Positions 1 to 10,400 of a DNA stretch of 64,000 nucleotides are shown in pieces. A model generated the notes under the pieces. That model was not told the origin of the DNA. It saw only the letters and a program-made list of their open reading frames with translations, and did no database searches. Positions within the stretch are counted from its first letter, which is position 1, and each line of letters starts with the position of its first letter. This DNA comes from Pseudoduganella plicata. GTDB lineage: Bacteria; Pseudomonadota; Gammaproteobacteria; Burkholderiales; Burkholderiaceae_D. The stretch spans positions 5,270,001-5,334,000 of the forward strand of contig NZ_CP038026.1 of assembly GCF_004421005.1 (NCBI RefSeq), written 5' to 3'. A program made the translations under genes and the position numbers.

Positions 1-1440
<1,440 letters not shown>

Positions 1441-1513
1441 GAGGCCGTCGCAACCGTGCGGCCGGCCTCGCAGGGGCCGGCGTATCATCGGAACGCCATT
1501 CCAGGAGCGTTCC

Positions 1514-2077
1514 ATGACCTTTTTGATCCGCCGCCAGATCCGGATCGCCGTGCTGGCGGCGCTGCTGCCATGCGTGGTGTTTGCGCAGACGCCGCCGCGG
1601 TCCGCGGCCGACCGGGAAGCCTATGCGCGCCTGCCCGTCTGCAAGCTGCGGCCGGACGGGCGCGCGCTTGCAGTCGAGCCGTGCCGCACGGCGCCTGCAC
1701 GGCGGCCGATGCCACGCAGGCCGGTGCCGCAGCGGATCGAGCCGACGCAGCGCATCGCCCCACCCGACGTTGCCGATATGCCGGCGCCACCGTCCGCGCC
1801 GGTGACGCTGTTCGAGCTGACGCCACGCACGGGGCCAGCGGCCGTCGTTACCCCGGCGCCCGGCACGTCCGTCACGCCGCCGCCTTCACCCTACGTCAAC
1901 CACGCGCCGGGTGCATTCGCCACGCCACCGCCGGGCGTCAGCCAGCCAATGCCCGCCACCTGCGGCGCGGGCGGCTGCCGCGATGCTGCCGGCACCCAGT
2001 ATAACGGCTCGCGCGTGCTGACCAGTCCCACCGGACGGCTGTGCAGCAGTGCCGGCGGCGTCGTCACCTGTATGTGA
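1514..2077 (+). CDS. small exported Pro-rich protein of unknown function
   Basis: A 187-aa protein. The ATG at 1514 follows an AGGAG-like site (1503-1507) and opens directly into a signal peptide (positive RRQIR, hydrophobic core, cleavage after VFA near residue 22). An in-frame upstream extension lacks such features. The mature part is basic and then very rich in Pro, Ala and Thr (about residues 65-145), like a flexible envelope linker. The C-terminal ~40 residues carry four Cys (CGAGGC and two nearer the end) and a GTQYNGS-type segment, suggesting a small disulfide-bonded domain. It stands alone after hppA. I do not recognise a family; some Oxalobacteraceae carry similar DUF-like exported proteins, but this is unproven. 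Confidence 0.7.
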   Translation: MTFLIRRQIRIAVLAALLPCVVFAQTPPRSAADREAYARLPVCKLRPDGRALAVEPCRTAPARRPMPRRPVPQRIEPTQRIAPPDVADMPAPPSAPVTLFELTPRTGPAAVVTPAPGTSVTPPPSPYVNHAPGAFATPPPGVSQPMPATCGAGGCRDAAGTQYNGSRVLTSPTGRLCSSAGGVVTCM

Positions 2078-2148
2078 ACGGTAAGCGTCATTCCACCATC
2101 GTCTAGACATCGGCACTGACCCGCTCGGCGGCCTGTGCCAGCGGCAAA

Positions 2149-2220
2149 GACGTGACAGAGCAGCTGGAGGACGTGCCGGCCAGCTTCCGCATGATCCGCC
2201 ATGTACCCCAAGCTGGCGTG
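2149..2220 (+). pseudogene. remnant of an IS66-family transposase
   Basis: In one + frame this stretch reads DVTEQLEDVPASFRMIRHV and then, after an apparent indel, PKLA. That resembles the conserved N-terminal part of IS66 TnpC transposases (DVSEQL..VPA.F..IRHVRPK.AC). No start, no catalytic DDE region and no terminal repeats are visible, so this is at most a short scar of a decayed element. It lies between the exported protein ending at 2077 and the bidirectional hairpin at 2241. The similarity is judged by eye only. Confidence 0.45.
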
Positions 2221-2240
2221 ATCAGGAACCGTTCACACGC

Positions 2241-2269
2241 AAAAGAGGGCGGCAACGCCGCCCTCTTTT
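2241..2269. terminator. strong bidirectional rho-independent terminator
   Basis: Perfect 13-bp inverted repeat AAAAGAGGGCGGC / GCCGCCCTCTTTT with a 3-nt AAC loop. A-tracts on one side and T-tracts on the other make it usable from both strands. It lies 15 bp past the stop of the small - strand gene at 2285 and 160 bp past the + strand gene ending at 2077. Confidence 0.85.
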
Positions 2270-2284
2270 GCTACCTACCTAAGC

Positions 2285-2416
2285 TTAGAAACAGCAGGCG
2301 AGCAGATTGATGCAGCATTCAATGCCAGAACAGCAGCTATTGCTGGCAGCAAAGGCAACCGCCGAAGTGGCCATGAGTGTGAAAGCTGCGCCGATTTTGA
2401 TGATTTTCGATTTCAT
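2285..2416 (-). CDS. tiny exported Cys-rich peptide (43 aa)
   Basis: A 43-aa ORF starting at the ATG whose complement is 2414-2416. It has a good Shine-Dalgarno (GGAG, 6 nt spacer), a Lys-rich start (MKSKIIK), a hydrophobic core and a likely cleavage after VAFA (about residue 23). The predicted mature peptide of ~20 residues holds six Cys arranged as three adjacent pairs (CC..CC..CC) and little else. The perfect terminator at 2241 follows immediately. The next gene upstream on the same strand (2474-2737) also encodes a small exported Cys-rich protein, so the two may be co-transcribed. The Cys pairs could bind metal or form disulfides; no family is recognised. It is too short for most gene callers. 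Confidence 0.72.
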   Translation of the reverse strand: MKSKIIKIGAAFTLMATSAVAFAASNSCCSGIECCINLLACCF

Positions 2417-2473
2417 TTGAGACTCCGATATAAGCTAAGAATTGACCGATTAGAACTAAAATTGTTCTTGCCG

Positions 2474-2737
2474 TCAGTCAGGTGGAGTCCAGATTTCTTT
2501 GAAACGATTTGGTAAGTAAATCACAAGCTTCCTTGGTACATCACGCGCGCCTTTCCATGAGGGTACGACCAGCGCGGCCTGAGGAGCCATCAGGGCTATC
2601 AGTGGCAGACAGTCCATCTCCACGCATTGAGCCATGCCGCAATCTTGGTCTGGGCAGCAGGTGCTCACTTCGCGGGCCGAAGCGTAAGCGCTGACCGTCA
2701 ACGCAAACGTGAGAAAAATCGCCCAAAAAATTTTCAT
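2474..2737 (-). CDS. small exported protein with CCx4Cx4Cx4C motif
   Basis: An 87-aa protein with a clear signal peptide (MKIFWAIFLTFALTVSAYASA, cut near residue 20). Directly after it come five Cys in the regular spacing C-C-x4-C-x4-C-x4-C (about residues 27-43), followed by a segment ending in the motif WTPPD at the C-terminus. The regular Cys spacing suggests metal binding or a disulfide-rich head; this is inference. No strong ribosome binding site is visible. It lies 57 bp upstream of the 43-aa Cys-rich peptide on the same strand. It resembles the short periplasmic proteins found next to metal-efflux genes in some betaproteobacteria, but no efflux gene is nearby. Confidence 0.7.
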   Translation of the reverse strand: MKIFWAIFLTFALTVSAYASAREVSTCCPDQDCGMAQCVEMDCLPLIALMAPQAALVVPSWKGARDVPRKLVIYLPNRFKEIWTPPD

Positions 2738-2892
2738 AACGCCAGTTTAGCGTAAGACTGGGGCCCTGCATTAAGCGAGGCTGAATTGGGCTGCATCTGG
2801 TTGGCTCTACCTGGGGCGAATGCCAGACCACGCAAGATGGTGCTCCGGCGACGCTTAGTGTGAACAATGGGTCCTTCGCGCTACAATGTGGG

Positions 2893-2908
2893 TTGACGTT
2901 AACGTAAA
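2893..2908. promoter_or_regulatory. LiuR-like (MerR family) operator
   Basis: TTGACGTTAACGTAAA with a perfect ACGTTAACGT core (2896-2905), ~30 bp before the SDR start and just after a TACAAT -10-like box (2882-2887). It resembles, from memory, the motif reported for LiuR, the MerR-type regulator of branched-chain amino acid and acyl-CoA catabolism in proteobacteria. No LiuR gene lies in the window. Confidence 0.55.
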
Positions 2909-2937
2909 CGTCATCCACCACGAAGGAGACACGAACG

Positions 2938-3708
2938 ATGCAAATCAGGGACAACGTATTCATCATCACCGGCGGCGCGTCGGGCCTGGGCGCGGCCACG
3001 GCGCGCACCCTGGCCGCAGCCGGGGCGAGGGTCGTGCTGGCGGACGTGCAGGAAGGCCCGGGCCAGGAGCTGGCCGAGGAGCTCGGCCGGAACGCAACTG
3101 CCATATTCGTCCGCTGCGACGTCACGTCGGAAGCGGACGGCCAGGCCGTGGTTGCCGCCGCGGCAGCGCTGGGCACGTTGCGTGGCCTGGTCAACTGCGC
3201 CGGTGTCGCGCCCGCAGTGAAGACGGTCGGCAAGGACGGCCCCCATCCGCTGGACGTGTTCCAGCGCGCCGTCAACATCAACCTGATCGGCACCTTCAAT
3301 ATGTGCCGGCTGGCGGCGGAAGCGATGGGCAAGACCGACGCGGCGGAGCAGGGCGAGCGGGGCGTCATCATCAACACGGCGTCCGTGGCCGCGTTCGACG
3401 GCCAGATCGGGCAGGCGGCTTACGCGGCCTCGAAGGCCGCGGTGGCCGGCATGACGTTGCCGATGGCGCGCGACCTGTCGCGCAGCGGCATTCGCGTGAT
3501 GACGATTGCGCCGGGCATCTTCGAGACGCCGATGCTGCTGGGGATGCCGGCCGAGGTGCAGGACGCGCTGGGGAAGATGGTGCCGTTCCCGCCGCGGCTG
3601 GGCAAGCCGGACGAATACGCCCATCTGGCCAAGGCCATCATCGAGAATGTGATGCTGAACGGCGAAACGATCCGCCTGGACGGCGCGATTCGCATGCAGC
3701 CGAAATAA
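2938..3708 (+). CDS. SDR-family 3-hydroxyacyl-CoA dehydrogenase (HSD17B10-like)
   Basis: A 256-aa classical short-chain dehydrogenase. The N-terminal TGGASGLGAA nucleotide-binding loop (about residues 11-20), an NAG-like segment (LVNCAG), a catalytic Ser (NTASVAAFDG) and YAASK provide the full catalytic set. The ending ..GETIRLDGAIRMQPK is typical of type-2 3-hydroxyacyl-CoA dehydrogenases that oxidise 3-hydroxyacyl-CoA or 2-methyl-3-hydroxybutyryl-CoA with NAD+ in isoleucine and fatty acid breakdown. The GAAGGAGAC ribosome site lies 8 nt before ATG. The LiuR-like operator upstream agrees with a role in branched-chain acyl-CoA degradation. It is monocistronic, closed by a hairpin. Confidence 0.88.
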   Translation: MQIRDNVFIITGGASGLGAATARTLAAAGARVVLADVQEGPGQELAEELGRNATAIFVRCDVTSEADGQAVVAAAAALGTLRGLVNCAGVAPAVKTVGKDGPHPLDVFQRAVNINLIGTFNMCRLAAEAMGKTDAAEQGERGVIINTASVAAFDGQIGQAAYAASKAAVAGMTLPMARDLSRSGIRVMTIAPGIFETPMLLGMPAEVQDALGKMVPFPPRLGKPDEYAHLAKAIIENVMLNGETIRLDGAIRMQPK

Positions 3709-3730
3709 GGTAGCATTCCACCGTCACGAG

Positions 3731-3754
3731 CGCGCCGGACCGCCGGCGCGTTTT
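3731..3754 (+). terminator. rho-independent terminator after the SDR gene
   Basis: CGCGCCGG / CCGGCGCG 8-bp stem with a 4-nt loop followed by TTTT, 22 bp past the SDR stop. It overlaps the leader of ggt, whose ribosome site is at 3762. Confidence 0.7.
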
Positions 3755-3770
3755 GTATTGTGGAGAACCG

Positions 3771-5591
3771 ATGATCAGCTTCAAACACCTTGCCCTTGCC
3801 GTGGCGCTGGCCTGCGCCGCCGCGCCGGCGCTGCACGCCCAGGATGGGGGCCAGCGCCCGGTTCCTGCAAAGGCGGCCGACAAGGCCGCCCTGCAGGCAG
3901 CCCCCGAAATCGCCACCGGCTATGCGGAAAAATCCGGCTGGACGGCCAGCAAATTCATGGTGGCGGCGGCCAATCCGCTCGCGACCGAGGCGGGCTACCG
4001 CATGCTCAAGCAGGGCGGCAGCGCCATCGACGCGGCAATCGCCACGCAGATGGTGCTGACGCTCGTCGAGCCGCAATCGTCGGGCATCGGCGGCGGGGCG
4101 TTCCTGCTGCTGTTCGACGGCAAGAAGGTGCACTCCTACGACGGCCGCGAAACGGCGCCGATGGCCGCCACCGAGCGGCTCTTCCTCGACAAGGACGGCA
4201 AGCCTGTGTCGCGCGAGACGGGCGTCGTCGGCGGCCGCTCGACGGGCGCGCCCGGTGTGCTGCGCATGCTGGAAATGGCGCACAGGAAGCATGGCAGGCT
4301 GGCGTGGTCGAAGCTGTTCGAGCCAGCCATCGAGCTGGCCGAAAAGGGCTTCAACGTCAGCCCGCGCCTGAATGCGCTGCTGCGCTACGACCAGCGCCGC
4401 CTGACGCGCGACCCGGTCGCGGCGGCGTATTTCTATGACGCGGACGGGCAGCCCCGTCCCGTGGGCTACCTGCTGAAAAATCCGGAACTGGCAAAGGTCC
4501 TGCACGAAGTGGCACAGGGTGGCGCCGACGTGTTCTACACGGGCCGCGTGGCGCGCGACATCGCCGCCAAGGTGGCCGGTCATCCGACTAACCCGGGCCT
4601 GCTGACGGCCGCCGACATCGCCAGTTACCGGCCGCGCGAGCGCGATCCCGTCTGCAGCGACTACCGCAAGTGGCGCGTGTGCGGCGCGCCGCCGCCATCG
4701 TCCGGCGGCATCGCGATTGCGGAGATGCTGGGCATCCTGGAGACGACCGACATCGGCGCGCACCGCCCGGTCAACGGCGTGCCGGACGCCCAGGCAATAC
4801 ACCTTTTCAGCGAAGCGGGCCGGCTGGCCTACGCGGACCGCAACCGCTACGTGGCCGATACCGACTTCGTGCCGCTGCCGGGCAACGGCATCGCGTCGCT
4901 ATTGGATAAACGCTACCTGGCCCGCCGCGCGGCGCTGATCGGCACGCAGTCGATGGGCAGCGCGCAACCAGGCACGCCGCAGGGCATGCAGGTGGCGTGG
5001 GGCACGGATACCGCCATCGACAAGCCGTCCACGTCGCACCTCGTCGCGGTGGACGGGTATGGCAACGCTCTGACGATGACGACGTCGGTGGAAGACGCGT
5101 TCGGCTCGCGCCAGATGGTCGATGGCTTCATGCTGAACAACCAGCTGACGGATTTCTCGTTCGACGCGCTCGATGCCAACGGCCCGATCGCCAACCGCGT
5201 CCAGCCGGGCAAGCGCCCGCGCAGCGCCATGTCGCCCACGCTGGTGTTCGACAAGGCGACCGGCAAGCTGGTGCTGGCGACGGGATCGCCGGGCGGCTCG
5301 ACCATCATCAACTACGTGGCCAAGGTGCTGGTGGGGACGCTGGACTGGAACCTGGACGTGCAGCAGGCCATCAGCCTGCCCAACTTCGGCAGCCGCAACG
5401 GCCCCACGGAGCTGGAAGCGGGGCGCTTCCCGGACGCTGTCGTGCAGCAGCTGAAAGCACGCGGACACGAGGTGCGCCAGTTCGAGCAGAACTCCGGCCT
5501 GCAGGGGATCCAGCGCGTGCGGCGCGACGGCAGGGATGTCTGGTTCGGCGGCGCCGATCCGCGCCGCGAGGGGATCGTGCGCGGGGATTGA
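3771..5591 (+). CDS. ggt: gamma-glutamyltransferase (glutathione hydrolase)
   Basis: A 606-aa periplasmic Ntn-hydrolase that cleaves glutathione and transfers gamma-glutamyl groups. The start at 3771 is chosen because GGAGAA precedes it by 3 nt and it opens straight into a signal peptide cut after LHA (about residue 22); an ATG six codons earlier lacks this. Family motifs are present: SGIGGGAFLLLFDG, the ETAP segment, and the autocleavage site before Thr421 in STSHLVAVDGYGN, giving large and small subunits. NNQLTDF and the PGGSTIINYV glycine loop follow in the small subunit. Length is normal. It stands alone between a terminator and a convergent small gene. Confidence 0.95.
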   Translation: MISFKHLALAVALACAAAPALHAQDGGQRPVPAKAADKAALQAAPEIATGYAEKSGWTASKFMVAAANPLATEAGYRMLKQGGSAIDAAIATQMVLTLVEPQSSGIGGGAFLLLFDGKKVHSYDGRETAPMAATERLFLDKDGKPVSRETGVVGGRSTGAPGVLRMLEMAHRKHGRLAWSKLFEPAIELAEKGFNVSPRLNALLRYDQRRLTRDPVAAAYFYDADGQPRPVGYLLKNPELAKVLHEVAQGGADVFYTGRVARDIAAKVAGHPTNPGLLTAADIASYRPRERDPVCSDYRKWRVCGAPPPSSGGIAIAEMLGILETTDIGAHRPVNGVPDAQAIHLFSEAGRLAYADRNRYVADTDFVPLPGNGIASLLDKRYLARRAALIGTQSMGSAQPGTPQGMQVAWGTDTAIDKPSTSHLVAVDGYGNALTMTTSVEDAFGSRQMVDGFMLNNQLTDFSFDALDANGPIANRVQPGKRPRSAMSPTLVFDKATGKLVLATGSPGGSTIINYVAKVLVGTLDWNLDVQQAISLPNFGSRNGPTELEAGRFPDAVVQQLKARGHEVRQFEQNSGLQGIQRVRRDGRDVWFGGADPRREGIVRGD

Positions 5592-5715
5592 TTCCGGCGC
5601 TGGCGCGCACTCGCCGGCCGTACGAAACAGCAGTGAGGGAAAACGTCGGCGACGGGCCGCGCATCGGCAAAGCGCGCGGTTATTGCGTTGGCCACCTGAC
5701 CACGGGTGGGGAGCC

Positions 5716-6108
5716 TTATCGAAGCAGTGTGCGGTTCGGTGAGCTGGCGATGCCCGAATTTTCGATCACCTCGCGGGTGGCGTATCCCGGCTCCACATAG
5801 CCGTAACCGCCTTTGACCACGCGCCCGTCCGCAAACGTCGCCTCGATCCGGTAACTGCCTTCGCCGGCGAGGAAGAAGTGTGCTTCGGCAGATGCGCCAC
5901 GTGGCAGGGCGGGCAAGGTCATGGTACCGGTCCCGCGGCCCGATTCGTGTATCAGCACCACGGCGGCCAGGTCCGCGCCGCTCGCGTTGGTGACCCTGAC
6001 GTGCACGACCGGCTGGAACCAGCCCCTTATGGCGGCGGTCAGCGCGCCCGCCGCAAAGCAGATTCCTGCAAACAGCATGATGCCAACGACTTTCGCGGCG
6101 ATCTTCAA
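5716..6108 (-). CDS. small membrane-anchored protein of unknown function
   Basis: A 130-aa protein with one N-terminal hydrophobic segment (about residues 5-28) that is probably an uncleaved anchor, then a ~100-residue periplasmic part predicted to be beta-rich (HVRVTNASGADLAAVVLIHESG, FADGRVVKGGYGYVEPG). The pattern resembles a small Ig-like or carboxypeptidase-regulatory-like fold. The AGGGAGAGCC region just before ATG serves as ribosome site. It is convergent with ggt. No family recognised. Confidence 0.65.
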   Translation of the reverse strand: MKIAAKVVGIMLFAGICFAAGALTAAIRGWFQPVVHVRVTNASGADLAAVVLIHESGRGTGTMTLPALPRGASAEAHFFLAGEGSYRIEATFADGRVVKGGYGYVEPGYATREVIENSGIASSPNRTLLR

Positions 6109-6256
6109 GCGGCTCTCCCTTTGATTGTCGAAGCGACAGGATTCTATCGCGGCGCAGTCGCCAGCAAACCACGAACGTCGCCGACGGGGGGCTCTCCGGG
6201 CGCCGGAAGGCTCCGAGAAAGGTGCCTGCCGCCATATAACCTGTTACCCTTATTGG

Positions 6257-7426
6257 ATGGGAATGAAAAAGAAGACCGGCCTGATACTGACCGGGGGCGG
6301 CGCCCGTGCCGCTTACCAGGTCGGGGTTCTGCAGGCAATCTCCGAGATATTGTGCGACGCCGGCTGGCCGCCAGCCAGAAATCCGTTTCAGATCATCTGC
6401 GGCACGTCCGCCGGCGCGATCAACGCGACGGCGCTGGCTTGCCGCGCCGATAACTTCGGCGAGAGCGTGCAGAAGCTGGTGGACGTGTGGTCGCACATTG
6501 CCGTCGCCCAGGTCTACCGGGCCGACTCCCTGGGCGTGCTCCGCGCCGGCGCGCGCTGGCTGTCGCTGCTGTCGTTCGGCTGGCTGCTGCGCAAATGGCG
6601 CGCCTCGCCGCCCAATTCCCTGCTGGATAACACGCCGCTGGCCGACCTGCTGCACCGCATGCTGGACCTGCCGCGGCTGGACTCCGTGCTGCAGGAAGGG
6701 CTGCTGCACGCGGTGGCCGTGACGGCGTCGTCGTACACGGGCGGCCAGCACCTGACGTTCTACCAGACGGCCGCCGAAATCGCGCCGTGGGTGCGCATGC
6801 AGCGGGTGGCGCTGCAGGACCAGATCGGCGTCGAGCACCTGCTGGCGTCGTCGGCCATCCCCTTCATCTTTCCCGCCACGCCGTTGTACCTGGGCGGACA
6901 CCGCGAGTATTGCGGAGACGGCTCCATGCGCCAGCTGGCGCCCATTTCGCCGGCGATCCACCTGGGCGCGGCCAAGGTGCTGGTCGTCGGTGCCGGGCGC
7001 CTGTCGGAGTCGGGCCGGCCCGCGGTGGAATCGGCCCGCTATCCCAGCCTGGCGCAGATCGCCGGCCATGCGATGTCGTCGATTTTTCTCGACAGCCTGG
7101 CGGTGGATATCGAACGCCTGAACCGCATCAACCAGACCCTGTCCGTGCTGCCGCCCGAGCTGCTGGAGAAGACGCCGCTGCGACCCGTCCAGCTGCTCGT
7201 CATCGCCCCCTCCGAGCGGCTGGACGACCTGGCGCTGCGCCATATCGGCAGCCTGCCGGCGCCCGTGCGCACGCTGCTGTCGGGAATCGGCGCCACCGAG
7301 GTGCGCGGCGCCGCGCTGGCGTCGTATCTGCTGTTCGAGGCCAGCTACACCAATGAGCTGATCCGGCTTGGCCAGCGCGACACCCACGCCCGCCGCAGCG
7401 ACGTACTGGCGTTTTTCGGATCATGA
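6257..7426 (+). CDS. patatin-like phospholipase
   Basis: A 389-aa patatin-family serine lipase. The oxyanion loop GGGARAAYQVG is at residues 13-23, the nucleophile elbow GTSAG has Ser51, and the catalytic dyad Asp221 lies in GDGS. The fold hydrolyses membrane acyl esters, and the RssA-like family is usually cytoplasmic or membrane-peripheral. The start could be the ATG at 6257 or the one at 6263 (MKKKTG); neither has a strong ribosome site, and open frame further upstream carries no conserved sequence. It overlaps the hybrid kinase by 4 bp (ATGA), so the two are probably translated together. Confidence 0.87.
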   Translation: MGMKKKTGLILTGGGARAAYQVGVLQAISEILCDAGWPPARNPFQIICGTSAGAINATALACRADNFGESVQKLVDVWSHIAVAQVYRADSLGVLRAGARWLSLLSFGWLLRKWRASPPNSLLDNTPLADLLHRMLDLPRLDSVLQEGLLHAVAVTASSYTGGQHLTFYQTAAEIAPWVRMQRVALQDQIGVEHLLASSAIPFIFPATPLYLGGHREYCGDGSMRQLAPISPAIHLGAAKVLVVGAGRLSESGRPAVESARYPSLAQIAGHAMSSIFLDSLAVDIERLNRINQTLSVLPPELLEKTPLRPVQLLVIAPSERLDDLALRHIGSLPAPVRTLLSGIGATEVRGAALASYLLFEASYTNELIRLGQRDTHARRSDVLAFFGS

Positions 7427-10400
7427 CGATGAGAACCATGTCGCGATACCTGCTGTGCGCCTTGCTGTTCTGCGTCTTGCTTCCATTAGCGGCCGCGCTG
7501 GCCGATGCCGCGCCGGCGCGCACGCTGCGCTTCGAGCAGCTGGGCGTGGCGGACGGGCTGGCGCAGGAATCGGTGCTGGCAATCGCGCAGGACCGCCAGG
7601 GCTTCATGTGGTTCGGCAGCCAGGGCGGCCTGTCGCGCTTCGACGGCTACCGCACGGTGGTCTACCGCCATACGCTGTCGGACCCGCACAGCCTGGCCGA
7701 GAACTGGGTGCGCGTCATCCACGTCGATCCGTCCGGGCGCATGTGGGTCGGCACGGACAACGGCCTGGACCTGTTCGACCCGCTGACGCAGCGCTTCACG
7801 CACTACCGCCCGGAGGAGCCGGAGCAGCGCGGCAACGGCAACCGCCACATCCGTGCGATCATCGACGACGGTGCGGGCGGCCTGTGGGTCGGCACTGCGG
7901 ACGGTCTGCAGCGCTTCGACCCCGCCACCGGGCGCTTCGCGCTGTGGCACAACGAGGTGGCCAATCCACGCAGCCTGGGTCACGATCAGATCAATGCGCT
8001 GGCGCGCGACAAGGCAGGCCGGCTGTGGATCGCCACGCCGGCCGGCGTCGACATGCTGGCGCCTGGCGCGCAGGGCTTCCGCCATTACCGCATCCAGTCG
8101 GCCACGGGCCGGCCCGTGGCCGCGCAGGCGCTGCTGGCCGACCGCGACCAGCTGCTGTGGGTCGGCACGCACGAAGGCGTCGAGCGCTGGCAGCTGGGGC
8201 CCGGCGGCACGGAGCCGCGCCGCGAACGGCTGGACGAAGCACAGGGCATGATGCCGGGAATCGTCGCCACGCTGTTCCAGGACATCGAAGGCACCGTCTG
8301 GCTCGGCATGCGCAACCAGGGGCTGCTGCGCTGGCTGCCGGAGTCGAGGCGCTTCGTTCAATATCGCCATCAGCCGGGCGATCCGCACAGCCTGGCCGAC
8401 GACTACGTTGCCGCCTTGTTCCGCGACCGCGTCGGCACGCTGTGGGTGGGCACGTGGTACAACGGCCTGAGTCGCGTCGACCTGGCCAGCGGCGGGTTCG
8501 CCCGCCTGGTCAAGGACCCCGACCAGCCGCGCTCACTGAGCGACAACCGCGTCTTCACCATCGCCCAGGCGGAGAATGGCCGGCTGTGGATCGGCAACAA
8601 GGATGGTCTCAGCCTGCACGACCCGTCCACCGGCGAGAACACGGTGTTCGCGCTGCCGCGCGGCGAGACCTTCCGCAACGAAGGCCAGGTCACGGCGCTA
8701 TGGCCACAGCGCGATGGCACGCTGTGGGTCGGCTCGCGCACCGGGGTGCGCCTGTTCGATCCCGCGCGGCAGACGTTCGGGCCCGCACTGCTGGCGCACG
8801 GCGACCCCGAGACGGACGTGGTGCGCTACCTCTACCAGGACCGCGCCGGGATGCTGTGGGTGGCCACGAAGGCGGGCCTGGTACGGCTCGATCCCGCCAG
8901 CGGCGGCGTGCTGGTGTTCCGGCACGATCCGGCCGATCCGGCCAGCCTGTCCGACAATATCGTGCGCCCCATCCTGGAGGATCGCCGCGGCGACCTGTGG
9001 GTGGGCACGTTCAACGGCCTCGATATGCTGGACCGCAGGACGGGTCAGTTCCGCCACTTCCGCCACGACCCCAACGATCCGGCAAGCCTCAGCCACAACG
9101 AGGTGCATTACCTGTACGAGGACGCCAAGGGCACGCTGTGGGTGGGTACCGCGTCGGGCCTGAACCGGATGGAACGCCGGCCGGACGGCAGCGCCAGGTT
9201 CCGCCGCTACCTGCGCCAGGACGGCCTGGCCGACGATGCCATCGCCGCCATCCTGGCCGACCGGACGGGCAAGCTGTGGCTGTCGTCCAACACCGGGGTG
9301 TCCAGCCTCGATCCTGCCTCCGGCCGCGTCAACAACTACTCCGGCGTGGACGGCACCATCGAAGGCGCGTACTTCGACGGCTCCGCGCTGGCGGCGCAGG
9401 ACGGCACGTTGTACTTCGGCGGCTTCAACGGCATCACGGCGTTCGATCCGGCACAGATCCGCTCGAACACGATGGCCCCGCCCGTCGTCATCACGGACTT
9501 CCAGATCTTCAACCGTTCGCAGCGGCCGGGCGAGCGCGATGTCGATGGCCACGCCGTGCTGACCCACGCGATCGAATACACGCGCGCGCTGACGTTGCAG
9601 CAGGACGACTCCGTGTTCTCCCTTGAATTCTCGGCGCTGCACTTCGCGGCGCCGCAGCGCAACCGCTTCGCCTACCAGCTGATCGGCTTCGACAAGAACT
9701 GGGTCAGCACGGACGCCGGCAAGCGCTTTGCCACGTACACAAACCTCGATCCCGGCAACTACGTGTTCCGCGTCAAGGCGGCCAACAAGGACGGCGTCTG
9801 GAGCGAGCCCGCCACGCTGGCGATCACGATCCTGCCGCCTGTCTGGAAGACCTGGTGGTTCCGCCTGCTGGCGGGCCTGCTGGTGCTGGGCGGCGCGTTC
9901 GCGCTGTACCGGGCGCGAGTGCGCGTGCTGAGCCACCAGCGCGCGCGCCTGGAACAACAGGTCAGCCTGCGCACGGCCGAAGTGGAAATGAAGAACCGCA
10001 TGCTGCTGGAGCAGAAGCGCGAACTGGAGCAGCGCGACGAGCGCCTCAGCCAGGCCAAGCGGAAAGCGGAGGATGCGACCCGGCAGAAGTCGGAATTCCT
10101 TGCCAATATGAGCCATGAGATGCGTACGCCGTTGGCGGGCGTGATCGGCATGCTGGGCTTCGCGCTGCGCGACGAGGCGTTGGCCAGTACCACGCGCGAG
10201 CAGATCGAACGGGGCCAGGCCAATGCGCAGTCGCTGCTGTCGATCATCAACGACCTGCTGGACTTCTCCAAGATCGAGGCAGGCAAGCTGACGATCGAGA
10301 AGATCGACTTCGCGCTGGCCGCGACGGTGGAGAACGTCGTCAGCCTGTTCGAGGAACAGGCGGCCGCCCACAGTATCGAGTTCCGCGTCGAATTCGGTGC

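Noticed and set aside
3420..4802. 460-codon - strand frame over the SDR and ggt genes
   Set aside because: Antisense shadow; no motifs, and both + strand genes are complete.
5312..7387. Long - strand frame across ggt, the small anchored protein and the patatin gene
   Set aside because: Runs across several unrelated genes and an intergenic gap; the real - strand gene there (5716-6108) is in a different frame with a clear membrane anchor.
7500..9500. Apparent repeated DNA in the kinase gene
   Set aside because: These are divergent protein-level propeller repeats (LWVGT...), not a DNA repeat or CRISPR array.
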